Under the pieces are notes generated by a model. It was not told where the DNA came from. It did not search any database and worked only from the letters and a program-made list of their open reading frames with translations. From contig JAYVEV010000129.1 in NCBI GenBank assembly GCA_043773745.1, forward strand, positions 11,416 through 75,415: 64,000 nucleotides of DNA, written 5' to 3'. A program made the translations under genes and the position numbers. How positions within the stretch are numbered: position 1 is the first letter of the stretch; every line of letters starts with the position of its first letter. Shown one piece after another: positions 26,639 through 34,864 of this stretch. This DNA comes from UKL13-2 sp043773745 (GTDB lineage: Bacteria > Pseudomonadota > Gammaproteobacteria > Burkholderiales > Usitatibacteraceae).

Positions 26639-27364
26639 ATGGATCGCATCATCATCATTGGCGGCAATAGTGGCATCGGTAAATCATTGGCTGAACGCGT
26701 GGCTAAGCGCGGCGTTCGGCCTTACCTTATTGGACGCAACGCGGCCGCTTTGGCGGAAGTCGCTGCCGCCAATCAGGGCGAATTTGCAATGGCGGATGTA
26801 TTGGATGAGGCGGCATTAGCGAGTGCGGTAAAAAACGCCTGTGATGGCGCGAGCATCACGGGCCTTGCCTACTGCGTCGGCTCGATTGATTTGAAGCCGC
26901 TGCGCCAGCTTACCGGCGACGCCATGGTTAACGCGTTTCGTGTAAACGCTGTGGGGCCTGCTATCGCCGCGCGTGAAGCGGCAGCTGCGCTGAAAGACGC
27001 CAAAGGCGCCATGGTCATGTTCTCTACCATCGCAGTCGCGCAAGGTTTCGTAAGCCACACTATCGTTTCCGCCGCGAAGGGCGCGGTCGAAGGTCTCACC
27101 CGTGCGCTTGCGGCAGATTGGGCCCCGCATGTGCGGGTGAATGCTATCGCACCCAGTCTGACGGATACGCCGCTCGCTGCCAAACTCACCGCTAACGCCA
27201 ACATGGCAGAGGCCATCGCGGGCATGCACGCTATTTCACGTTTAGGGCAGGCGGGTGATCATGCGGCGCTAGCGGACTTTTTGCTTTCGGCTGAAGCAGG
27301 ATGGATTACGGGACAAGTGTTTGCGGTGGATGGTGGGCGTTCCCGGGTGCGGACCAAGGGCTGA
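26639..27364 (+). CDS. Short-chain dehydrogenase-like protein lacking the catalytic tyrosine
   Basis: A 241-residue SDR fold: N-terminal IIIIGGNSGIGKSLAERV coenzyme motif, a central CVGSIDLKPL, a serine in MFSTIAVAQG, and C-terminal GWITGQVFAVDGGRS. At the active site the usual YxxxK reads VSAAK within SHTIVSAAKGAVEG, so the tyrosine is replaced by valine while the lysine is kept. It may have altered chemistry or a non-catalytic role, or the family subgroup may use another residue. The substrate is unknown. Confidence 0.8.
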   Translation: MDRIIIIGGNSGIGKSLAERVAKRGVRPYLIGRNAAALAEVAAANQGEFAMADVLDEAALASAVKNACDGASITGLAYCVGSIDLKPLRQLTGDAMVNAFRVNAVGPAIAAREAAAALKDAKGAMVMFSTIAVAQGFVSHTIVSAAKGAVEGLTRALAADWAPHVRVNAIAPSLTDTPLAAKLTANANMAEAIAGMHAISRLGQAGDHAALADFLLSAEAGWITGQVFAVDGGRSRVRTKG

Positions 27365-27405
27365 TTACCCACTTGACGAAAATTCGACGCTAACTTGGCG
27401 AAAAT

Positions 27406-28260
27406 TTAGCCCGATTTTTTGTCAGTGATGACCAGTGCAATGCCGCCCAAGATTGCGCTACCGGCGATCAGCAAGCGCAGGGTGATGGCTTCGCCAAGAA
27501 AAATAACACCGCCGACGGCGGCAATGACCGGCACACTGAGTTGGATGGTGGCGGCGTTGGTGGTCTTGAGATGGCGCAATGCGGTATACCAGATTGCATA
27601 ACCCACACCCGATGCCAGTGCGCCTGAACCGATCGCATACCATACACCGGCACTGTCCGCCGAATATGAGGGCAGCATAGCCAAGCTCAACGCTATCGCA
27701 AACGGAACCGCGCGTAAAAAATTTCCGGCGGTAATATGGGTCGGGTCGCCAACACGGTTGCCGGTACATTTGCCGCGCAATGAGTAAACGCCCCAAGCGA
27801 CACCAGATACCAGCATCAACAGGGAGCCATGAAGCGGTGGCGCGGTCAGTCCGGGTAACAGCAAGCCAACTAGGCCGCCAAACGCGCAGATGAAGCCCAA
27901 TAGCTTTCGTGCTTGTAGCTGCTCCTTATGCCATAACCCATAGCTAATCATGGTGGCCTGCACGGCACCGAACAGCAGCAACGCGCCCGTCGCCACGGAT
28001 AGACTGATATAGGCATATGAAAAACAGGCAGCATAGGCAAATAGCGCCAATGCAGACGACCAATTGCCTGCGATACCGGGTGCATTACCGCGAATTCGTA
28101 CCATCAGCCAAAGTGCAAGGGCGCCGGAGATGAGTCGAATCGATGTGAAGCTGGCGGCATCAATACTGGTATTTTTCAGCGCCAGTCGGCAGAGCAGTGA
28201 GTTGCCGGCAAAGGCCATCATGGCCAACAAAGTCAGAACAAAAACCTGCTTGCGTGACAT
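27406..28260 (-). CDS. EamA/DMT-superfamily membrane transporter
   Basis: From ATG 28260 (GGAG eight bases upstream) the product is 284 residues with about ten hydrophobic helices in two EamA repeats (FAGNSLLCRLALKN... in the first, SGVAWGVYSLRGKCTGN in the second). Members export amino acids, nucleobases or other small metabolites. The substrate cannot be inferred. A gene for a GDCCVxC protein starts the next minus-strand cluster 59 bases upstream, so the transporter may be read through from the mer operon. Confidence 0.85.
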   Translation of the reverse strand: MSRKQVFVLTLLAMMAFAGNSLLCRLALKNTSIDAASFTSIRLISGALALWLMVRIRGNAPGIAGNWSSALALFAYAACFSYAYISLSVATGALLLFGAVQATMISYGLWHKEQLQARKLLGFICAFGGLVGLLLPGLTAPPLHGSLLMLVSGVAWGVYSLRGKCTGNRVGDPTHITAGNFLRAVPFAIALSLAMLPSYSADSAGVWYAIGSGALASGVGYAIWYTALRHLKTTNAATIQLSVPVIAAVGGVIFLGEAITLRLLIAGSAILGGIALVITDKKSG

Positions 28261-28318
28261 CTTAAAGCTCCGTCTATTGGCGATGACAGGCTTCAGTCCG
28301 GCCACTGCAGCCTGTTCC

Positions 28319-28543
28319 TCAGGTGATGCAGCAACCTTTTTGTTCCTGGATAGGCGGACATTTTACCGTGCCATAGCTGCAGAATACGCAGCAGTCACCG
28401 GATTTGGGTTTGAGCAGGGTTTTGCAGCCCATGCATTCGTAAAACCATTGGCAGGCATCGGTTGGCATGGTTTCTTGCCTGGCGAATCCACATGACGGGC
28501 AGGTGATGATACTTTCTAAAATAACTGGGTTGGCGAGAGTCAT
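28319..28543 (-). CDS. GDCCVxC domain protein of the mer locus
   Basis: A 74-residue cysteine-rich protein with the name-giving motif GDCCVFC (residues 49-55) plus CPSCG and CMGC pairs and a C-terminal CC, ten cysteines in all. Small GDCCVxC proteins are repeatedly found with merT/merP and are presumed to bind heavy metal, but no activity is established. Its start overlaps the merP stop by four bases, placing it in the same operon. Confidence 0.8.
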   Translation of the reverse strand: MTLANPVILESIITCPSCGFARQETMPTDACQWFYECMGCKTLLKPKSGDCCVFCSYGTVKCPPIQEQKGCCIT

Positions 28544-28827
28544 TTTTTCACCGTTGTGGGATAGCCGTATTCAGAGACTGCTTTAGCCAGTTTTTCAGGT
28601 TGGGTCTTGTCCGGATCAAACTTCACCATTGCCACGCGCAATTTAAGGTCAATGCTCACCTCGCTGACGCCGGGCTCCTTCTTCAGAACCTGCTTGACGG
28701 TGATGGGGCAGCTTGCGCAGTCCATTCCACTGATGGCAAGGGTAACGGAACGGGTTTCGGTCGCTACGGCGCTGGTTGATAACAGCACAAAACAGACTGA
28801 GGCAAAAATGAGTTGAAGATTTTTCAT
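28540..28827 (-). CDS. merP: Periplasmic mercury-binding protein MerP
   Basis: A 95-residue protein with a signal peptide (to SAVATE) and a heavy-metal-associated domain containing GMDCASCP, the two cysteines that bind Hg(II) in MerP. It hands mercuric ion from the periplasm to MerT. The start at 28827 lies one base after the merT stop, and the stop overlaps the GDCCVxC gene. Confidence 0.9.
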   Translation of the reverse strand: MKNLQLIFASVCFVLLSTSAVATETRSVTLAISGMDCASCPITVKQVLKKEPGVSEVSIDLKLRVAMVKFDPDKTQPEKLAKAVSEYGYPTTVKK

Positions 28828-28828
28828 T

Positions 28829-29179
28829 TTAATAAAATAGCGGCGAAAAAAGAGGGAAAGAAAATATTGCGATAACAATAGCAACAACCAGCCAGAAAAT
28901 AATGCGCTGGCGTTTGAGCACGGCGGGTACTGCGCATACTTCGTCCACAGCACATTGGCGCGCTTGTATATAGAGCCGCTTGAACGCATAGCCGATGCAC
29001 AACAGTGTCAGAAAAATGAAGATCGGCTGATAGGGCTCAAGCGCACGCAACGAAGATACCCAAGCCCCGCCCATCCCCAGCGTTACCAGCAGGAGAGGGC
29101 CAAAGCAGCAAGCCGTTGCGCCCAAGGCGGCCAAAATGCCGGCGGCCAGAGAAGTTTTATAAACGGTTTTTGAGTTCAT
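28829..29179 (-). CDS. merT: Mercuric ion transporter MerT
   Basis: From ATG 29179 the protein is 116 residues, the same length as classical MerT. It has three membrane helices, a first-helix cysteine pair (ATACCFGP) and a cytoplasmic loop with cysteines (ARQCAVDEVCAVP) that relay Hg(II) inward. An in-frame ATG at 29188 overlaps the predicted -10 element (29187-29192), so the shorter form is preferred and its transcript would begin about at its own start codon. A mercuric reductase gene does not follow. Confidence 0.9.
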   Translation of the reverse strand: MNSKTVYKTSLAAGILAALGATACCFGPLLLVTLGMGGAWVSSLRALEPYQPIFIFLTLLCIGYAFKRLYIQARQCAVDEVCAVPAVLKRQRIIFWLVVAIVIAIFSFPLFSPLFY

Positions 29180-29186
29180 GAAAATC

Positions 29187-29218
29187 ATCTTACAGTCCGT
29201 ACTACACTACCGAGTCAA
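29187..29218 (-). promoter_or_regulatory. MerR-type promoter/operator of merTP
   Basis: Minus-strand TTGACT (29213-29218) and TAAGAT (29187-29192) are separated by 20 bases, the overlong spacing activated by MerR-family proteins, with an imperfect GGTA...GTACGG dyad in the spacer. Confidence 0.65.
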
Positions 29219-29338
29219 GCGGTATTTGCGCATTGAGAATAGATAATTGCCAGCTGACGAGATTTTGTCGAGCGGAACTTTTGTGCTGATGTACGGTATA
29301 TAGATTGCAGCCTGTACCAATTTACGGAGTTTATCAGC

Positions 29339-29746
29339 ATGACAATCAAAGCAATGACTATTGGTCAGGTCGCCACTCTGGCTGATGTGCATGTCGAGAC
29401 TATCCGCTACTACCAGCGGCTTGGTTTGATTAACGAGCCTGCCCGCCCCGCAGGCGGATTTCGGCGCTATGACAGTTCGACTGTTTCGCGTCTGCGCTTT
29501 GTCAAACGTTCCCAACAACTCGGTTTTACGCTTGATGAGGTGCGCAATCTTTTGGCGCTTGAGGATAGGCAAAGCTGCCGTGAAACGCGCTTGCTCGCCG
29601 AGAAGAAGTTGGCAATGATTGAGGAGCGAATTACCGATCTGGCACGCATGCGAAAGTTGCTTAAGACGCTAATTGGCGAATGTGAATCGGGTAAACGTCC
29701 GCGGGCATGCCCGATTATTGCAACCCTGTCGGCACGGAATGTCTGA
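29339..29746 (+). CDS. merR: Mercury-responsive regulator MerR
   Basis: The 135-residue protein has the MerR winged helix (MTIGQVATLADVHVETIRYYQRLGLI, GGFRRYDSS) and the three Hg-binding cysteines in the classical arrangement: one in DRQSC, then GEC and RACPII separated by eight residues. This matches mercury sensors rather than copper or zinc relatives. It is divergent from merT, and its operator is expected in the intervening 159 bases. GGAG lies nine bases before ATG 29339. Confidence 0.92.
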   Translation: MTIKAMTIGQVATLADVHVETIRYYQRLGLINEPARPAGGFRRYDSSTVSRLRFVKRSQQLGFTLDEVRNLLALEDRQSCRETRLLAEKKLAMIEERITDLARMRKLLKTLIGECESGKRPRACPIIATLSARNV

Positions 29747-29778
29747 CAAAGCTTAAAAATCGGACTGTCGGTCGAACG

Positions 29779-29825
29779 AGCGGATGCTCACAAACGGTAC
29801 AAATTTGTTGGGCCTCCGCTTTTTT
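29779..29825 (+). terminator. Probable intrinsic terminator after merR
   Basis: AGCGGATGC pairs with GCCTCCGCT around an inner ACAAA/TTTGT stem and is followed by TTTTTTATT. Confidence 0.5.
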
Positions 29826-29840
29826 ATTCAACCGTTCGGC

Positions 29841-30092
29841 TCAGCCTTTTTTAGGCATGGCTTCGTGCATACATTTTTTATGGTCTTCCGGTTTCAAGTC
29901 TTTACATTTTTTCATGGCGTCCTGATGCATTTCGCACTTGGCTTTTTTATCGGCATCCTGCACTTTGCTGCAATCATGCATTTTATGATGGCCGCGGGCA
30001 TCTTTGGGTGCATCAGCAGGTGCTTCAGCGAATGCAACGGTGCTAAACAGGCCGATGCTTAGTGTGGCGATGAACGTGTTGAGTGTTTTCAT
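29841..30092 (-). CDS. Small exported His/Cys/Lys-rich protein
   Basis: Family not recognised. From ATG 30092, with GGAGG six bases upstream, the product is 83 residues: a signal peptide ending AFA-E, then a charged mature segment with HHKMHDC, KAKCEMHQDAMKKC and KKCMHEAM. The spaced His, Met and Cys residues suggest soft-metal binding. It is convergent with merR, so a link to mercury is possible but unproven. Confidence 0.65.
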   Translation of the reverse strand: MKTLNTFIATLSIGLFSTVAFAEAPADAPKDARGHHKMHDCSKVQDADKKAKCEMHQDAMKKCKDLKPEDHKKCMHEAMPKKG

Positions 30093-30273
30093 ACTGCCTC
30101 CGATCAAGAGTGGAAAATGGGACTACAAAAATATAAAAGGCTTGAAACGCCAAAGCCCGATAAATAGATTACTCCATTGATCCTAGGTTCCGATGGCTGA
30201 ATATGTAACCAAATAAGTAGGGTGATCGGGCGCCACATTCCACCTACTCCACCCACACCAACAGCCAGAAATA

Positions 30274-31344
30274 CTAAGCGGCAAGTGCCCACGTAATATG
30301 CTCTTTTAACAATGCTGATGCAGCGCCATGGACAATCTGCAGCGCCGCACGCACCAATTGTTTGCGATCTTCGGCAAGCTCACTGCGCAAGGCATTACCC
30401 ATCGCCACCGCAATGTTGCGCCGCCATTGCTCATAACCAATACGTCGAATCGCGCTGCCAGCCATGCGGTCAATGAATTGTTGCTCAGTCCAGTTAAATA
30501 ATTCGATGAGCGTGACATCATCGAGATGATGTCGAATCTGGAAATCAGTTTCGCCAGCGAGTTGTGCATATTTATTCCACGGACATATCAGCTGGCAATC
30601 ATCGCAACCATAAATACGGTTGCCCATTGCCTCGCGGAATTCTTCAGGAATGGGGCCCTTGTGCTCAATAGTGAGGTAGGAAATACAGCGGCGCGCATCG
30701 AGTTTATAGGGTGCCACGATTGCCTGAGTAGGGCAGATATCGATGCATTTGGTACAACTGCCGCAATGCTCCGTGGTGTCGCCATCAACCGGTAATGGCA
30801 AGTTGGTATAAAGTTCACCCAGAAAAAACATTGAGCCTGCATCGCGGCTCAGTAATAAGGTATGTTTGCCGCGCCAGCCAAGGCCGGCTTTGCGGGCCAG
30901 CGCGACTTCCATCACCGGGGCGCTGTCTGTGAAAACCCGATAGGAAAATTCGCCCACTTCTGCCTGAATTTTATCGGCGAGTTTTTGTAATTTCGCGCGC
31001 AATACCTTGTGATAATCGCGGCCCAGCGCGTAGCGGGAAATAAACGCGGCCTCACTATCCTCAATCACGTCCCAACTCTCTTTAGCATTAGGCGCGACAT
31101 AATTAAGGCGCACCGAAATGACGCGAACGGTGCCGGGCACTAATTCCTGCGGTCTGGCACGCGCGGTGCCGTGGCGCGCCATATAATCCATCTCGCCATG
31201 ATAGTTTTGGCCAAGCCATTGTTGAAGATAGTTTTCCTCAACGCTGAGCTCGGTATCGCTGATGCCCATTTCCTGAAAGCCAAGTTCGCGGCCCCAGTTT
31301 TTTATTTGATCAGCGAGTGTTTGAAAATTAATGCGAGATTCCAT
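30274..31344 (-). CDS. queG: Epoxyqueuosine reductase
   Basis: From ATG 31344 the protein is 356 residues. It has the cobalamin-binding N-terminal domain and two [4Fe-4S] clusters: CGSCTKCIDICPTQAI and GCDDCQLICPWN. A C-terminal HEAT-like repeat (RRIGYEQWRRNIAVAMGNAL) follows. QueG reduces epoxyqueuosine to queuosine at the wobble position of GUN-anticodon tRNAs. Divergent from tsaE with only 16 bases between starts, an arrangement seen in many betaproteobacteria. Confidence 0.94.
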   Translation of the reverse strand: MESRINFQTLADQIKNWGRELGFQEMGISDTELSVEENYLQQWLGQNYHGEMDYMARHGTARARPQELVPGTVRVISVRLNYVAPNAKESWDVIEDSEAAFISRYALGRDYHKVLRAKLQKLADKIQAEVGEFSYRVFTDSAPVMEVALARKAGLGWRGKHTLLLSRDAGSMFFLGELYTNLPLPVDGDTTEHCGSCTKCIDICPTQAIVAPYKLDARRCISYLTIEHKGPIPEEFREAMGNRIYGCDDCQLICPWNKYAQLAGETDFQIRHHLDDVTLIELFNWTEQQFIDRMAGSAIRRIGYEQWRRNIAVAMGNALRSELAEDRKQLVRAALQIVHGAASALLKEHITWALAA

Positions 31345-31360
31345 ATGAAGAGTGTAGCGG

Positions 31361-31858
31361 ATGCGTGTGCTGGATTTAACTGAAACACCCCTGAAAATAG
31401 CGTTAGCTGACGAAGCGGCAACGATGGCGCTGGGTGCAGCACTCACCGCTAACGCGGCGCTATTGCCCGGCACAGTGATTTATTTGTCCGGCGACTTGGG
31501 GGCGGGCAAGACCACCCTCACGCGCGGCCTGCTGCGGGCGCTGGGATTTGTCGGCCGTGTTAAAAGCCCAACTTACACATTGGTTGAACTTTATGTAATT
31601 TCTAAGTTAAACTTATATCACTTTGATTTTTATCGCTTTAGCGATCCTGAGGAATGGCAAGAAGCCGGATTTCGCGACCTGTTCAATCCACAGAACATGT
31701 GCCTAGTGGAGTGGCCAGAAAAGGCCCAGGACTTGTTGCCTCTGCCAGACCTGAATATCACGCTCAACCCAACGCAGGAAGCGTCGAGAATTGCCACGTT
31801 AACGACGCACACGCCGCGCGGACAGCAGTTATTGAACCTGTTGACGCTGACGCTTTAG
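31361..31858 (+). CDS. tsaE: tRNA threonylcarbamoyladenosine biosynthesis ATPase TsaE
   Basis: The 165-residue P-loop protein has Walker A in SGDLGAGKTTLTRGLL, SPTYTLVELY and the VEWPE motif near residue 127. TsaE drives the TsaB-TsaD complex that forms t6A37 on ANN-decoding tRNAs and is essential in most bacteria. amiC begins 23 bases after its stop, the usual tsaE-amiC pairing. Confidence 0.93.
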   Translation: MRVLDLTETPLKIALADEAATMALGAALTANAALLPGTVIYLSGDLGAGKTTLTRGLLRALGFVGRVKSPTYTLVELYVISKLNLYHFDFYRFSDPEEWQEAGFRDLFNPQNMCLVEWPEKAQDLLPLPDLNITLNPTQEASRIATLTTHTPRGQQLLNLLTLTL

Positions 31859-31881
31859 CGCCAAATTCAAGCAACATCAAA

Positions 31882-33273
31882 ATGCCCGGCAGTCTTGCGT
31901 GCCGCATTGTCAGTACCTCAGTTGAGCGGGCTGAGGCAGCCTCCGCGGTCAACAATCATCGACGCGCGTTTTTATCGATTCCCCTGCTACTTTCGCCACT
32001 GCTGGCGGTTCCAGCCAATGCCTACGCCGCGAGCAAAGTGAGCTCTACCCGCGTATGGCCAGCCAGTGAATACACTCGCGTGACGTTTGAATCGCCGACT
32101 GCTCTGAAGTACCAAACTTTTTTTGTCAAAGACCCGGAGCGTTTGGTGATCGATATCGAAAATATCGAAATGGGCCCCGCACTGAAAGAGTTAGCCGATA
32201 AAATTGGCAAAGATGATCCGTACATCCAAAGCGTGCGCGTCGGGGTCAATCGTCCCAACGTGATTCGGGTAGTGCTGGATTTAAAAACTGAAGTAAAACC
32301 GCAGGTTTTTGCGGTGCCACCTGCAGGAGAATTCGCGCATCGCTTGATGCTTGATATTTACCCGGCCAAGCCTGCTGATCCAATGCTGGCATTGTTAAAT
32401 GAAGATGTCGCCGGATTTGGTCGTGATTTAAGCAATCCCGATAAAGCCAAGCTGCGCACCGAGCCTTCGCCCGTTGATCCAGCGCCGCTGGCAAAAGATG
32501 GCCATATAGGCTCGGCAGAAAAGCTGCCGCTGGAACCCAAGTCTAAGCCGACCCCGCCCAAGAAGACCTCGTTACGGCCATTTGTGGTGGTGATTGATCC
32601 CGGACACGGTGGCGAAGATCCGGGCGCGGTGGGGCATCGCGGCACGCGTGAAAAAGATATCGTTCTCACCATTGCGCGAAAATTAAAAAACACACTTGCC
32701 GATGATCCTCAGTATCGGGTCGCACTGACCCGTGACGCTGATTTTTTTGTGCCGTTGCATATGCGGGTGCAGCGAGCGCGTAAGTTGAAGGCTGATCTGT
32801 TTGTCAGCGTGCATGCCGATGCGTTTATTCAGCCGCAAGCCAACGGCTCAAGTGTGTTTGCGCTATCAGAGCGCGGGGCAACATCAACGGCCGCAAAATG
32901 GCTGGCCAATAAAGAAAATGATGCCGATTTAATCGGTGGCGTGAATTTAAATGTGCGTGATGGCAATCTCGCCCGCACATTGTTGGATCTTTCGCAAACC
33001 GCACAAATTAACGACAGCCTGAAGGTGGGCAAGATGGTGCTGGCCGAGTTGGGCGGATTTAACCGGCTGCATAAGGCCAGCGTTGAGCAGGCGGGCTTCG
33101 CGGTGTTAAAGGCACCGGATATACCATCCATCCTGATTGAAACTGCCTTTATTTCAAATCCGGATGAAGAAAAAAAGCTGCGCGATCCTGCCTATCAGGA
33201 TAAATTAGCCGAAGCGATTGCGGATGGCATTCGCGGTTACTTCAAGAAAAATCCCGCGCTGGCGAGAGCTTAG
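31882..33273 (+). CDS. amiC: N-acetylmuramoyl-L-alanine amidase AmiC
   Basis: From ATG 31882 the protein is 463 residues. A Tat-like export signal (NHRRAFLSIPLLL) is followed by an AMIN domain that targets the septum, a Lys/Pro linker, and an Amidase_3 domain from about residue 235. Its zinc residues are visible in IDPGHGGEDPGA, RGTREKDIV and SVHADAF, with the catalytic Glu in LIETAFISNPDEE. It cleaves peptidoglycan stem peptides during daughter-cell separation. EnvC/NlpD activators are not in the window. The start codon lacks a strong ribosome-binding site, so translation may be coupled to tsaE. Confidence 0.93.
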   Translation: MPGSLACRIVSTSVERAEAASAVNNHRRAFLSIPLLLSPLLAVPANAYAASKVSSTRVWPASEYTRVTFESPTALKYQTFFVKDPERLVIDIENIEMGPALKELADKIGKDDPYIQSVRVGVNRPNVIRVVLDLKTEVKPQVFAVPPAGEFAHRLMLDIYPAKPADPMLALLNEDVAGFGRDLSNPDKAKLRTEPSPVDPAPLAKDGHIGSAEKLPLEPKSKPTPPKKTSLRPFVVVIDPGHGGEDPGAVGHRGTREKDIVLTIARKLKNTLADDPQYRVALTRDADFFVPLHMRVQRARKLKADLFVSVHADAFIQPQANGSSVFALSERGATSTAAKWLANKENDADLIGGVNLNVRDGNLARTLLDLSQTAQINDSLKVGKMVLAELGGFNRLHKASVEQAGFAVLKAPDIPSILIETAFISNPDEEKKLRDPAYQDKLAEAIADGIRGYFKKNPALARA

Positions 33274-33294
33274 CGCTGAATTGATTGGCGACAC

Positions 33295-34746
33295 ATGCAT
33301 GCGCGAGTCGTACCCCCACTCTTTTTTGTTAAGCCGACCGAGCGGACATTTTTAACCGAGTTTGCCGAGCAGCCAACGCTTGAGCAGTTTTTGCTGCTGT
33401 CCCTGTTGTTGCATGCGCTCATTATTATGTTGTTTGGTGATGCCGCGGGCACCGGCGCTCAGCTTAGTGACCGACTATGGGGTACGAGCGTATTTAAATT
33501 TAATGCAACCTTGCAATCCGATGCGCTTGTACCAGAGACAGGGCTTAAGCTTGACCGGGGCAGCAAGACATCAAAAATAATCTCGCAGCGCCAGCCTCGC
33601 ATGACCACGGAACTACCGCCAACAACGGCCCCCGCAGACGCCGATAACACGATCAAAGCCGCCGTTGAAACGGACGTGTCAGCACCGAAAAAGACTGAGC
33701 CTGCGTCTTCGCCAACGGAAGCGCCCCAACCGGTAAAAGAAGGTGCGCCTGCCGATCCAGCACAGGCAGGCACATTGCCGACAGCCGAGGCGCTGCGTTT
33801 TATTGCGAAAGAAGTTGCACAGCCCGTCACATCATTCGTTGTTTCAACGCCGACCATCGAACCCGCTGTGGCAGCGCCTGTTTTGCGCGCGCCTGTCGCA
33901 TCGGTTACGCCAGCTACGATGCTTAATGCTCCGCCGGTGGCAACACTACCGGTTGACATACCGGTGCCTAATTTTGCCCCTCCTCCCTTGCTACCGGCTC
34001 CCTTGGTGATCCCCGCGCCGAAGATAGAACGCGCCTTGATAGTGCCTGTGCCGCCGAAATTGGAGACGGCGCCCGTTGAAATGCCTATTACGTTGCCGCC
34101 TGCGCCGATCGTGCGATCTCCTGTTGCCGAAACCGTTGTACCGCCTAAGGTCGATCGTGTGCAAAAGCTGCCGGAGCCGAAACTTGAGACCAAGATTGAA
34201 GTAAGGCCTGTGACAAGGCCGCCAGAAATAACCGTTCCGGAAATAGTGATGTCTGATGTAAAGCTGCCCGACATTAGACTTCCCGAGATCAAGCCTGCTG
34301 CGATGCCGTCCGCCGAAATAATCCGGGCTGAAAAACCATTGGCTCCGGTGAGCAGTGAGATTACAACTCGCGCAGCAGAGCCGGTTACAACGATATCCCC
34401 CGCTGCAGCATTACCTCGCGCGTCGCCCGCGAAATCGAATTCTGGCGATGAGCCATTTGGGCCAGCGTCGAACGCCGTGCCATCGGGTCAAAACAAGTCT
34501 GCGCCGAAGCTTGACCTGGATGCTCTGCGCAATCGGGCTCGCGCTATTACAAGCGAAGGTAATGCGCCTCGCGCATTGTTTTCTTTTCCGCTCAAGCCGC
34601 CAGTGGTGGTAAAGAAAAAGGAACAGGAAATTTTTGATAAAGCGCTGAAGCGTCCGGATTGCCGCGATGCGTATTCTGCACTTGGGTTGGCGGCGGTGAT
34701 TCCGCTGGTACGTGATGCGGTGACGGAGAAGGGTTGTAAGTGGTAA
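33295..34746 (+). CDS. TonB-like membrane-anchored proline-rich protein of unknown function
   Basis: The 483-residue product has one membrane helix near residues 34-49 (LLLSLLLHALIIMLFG), then a long low-complexity Pro/Ala/Val/Glu region (about residues 90-400) and a compact C-terminus (KALKRPDCRDAYSALGLAAVIPLVRDAVTEKGCKW) with two cysteines. The N-terminal helix and proline linker resemble TonB/TolA-type periplasm-spanning proteins, and similar conserved C-terminal ends occur in other betaproteobacterial hypothetical proteins. No exbB/exbD genes are adjacent. It follows amiC after 21 bases, suggesting an envelope role. Confidence 0.7.
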   Translation: MHARVVPPLFFVKPTERTFLTEFAEQPTLEQFLLLSLLLHALIIMLFGDAAGTGAQLSDRLWGTSVFKFNATLQSDALVPETGLKLDRGSKTSKIISQRQPRMTTELPPTTAPADADNTIKAAVETDVSAPKKTEPASSPTEAPQPVKEGAPADPAQAGTLPTAEALRFIAKEVAQPVTSFVVSTPTIEPAVAAPVLRAPVASVTPATMLNAPPVATLPVDIPVPNFAPPPLLPAPLVIPAPKIERALIVPVPPKLETAPVEMPITLPPAPIVRSPVAETVVPPKVDRVQKLPEPKLETKIEVRPVTRPPEITVPEIVMSDVKLPDIRLPEIKPAAMPSAEIIRAEKPLAPVSSEITTRAAEPVTTISPAAALPRASPAKSNSGDEPFGPASNAVPSGQNKSAPKLDLDALRNRARAITSEGNAPRALFSFPLKPPVVVKKKEQEIFDKALKRPDCRDAYSALGLAAVIPLVRDAVTEKGCKW

Positions 34747-34864
34747 TAGCCCGTCATGATGCGAATGGACATAAACGGCAAGCGATTATCACCGGTGACT
34801 AATTGGTTCGATATGAGGATAATGCAGTTGGATTTTGAATATGAATTTTTAATACGGGAGCAGT

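Noticed and set aside
33459..34292. Long minus-strand open frame opposite the proline-rich protein
   Set aside because: Composition is the low-complexity shadow of the proline-rich coding strand; no ribosome-binding site or domain.
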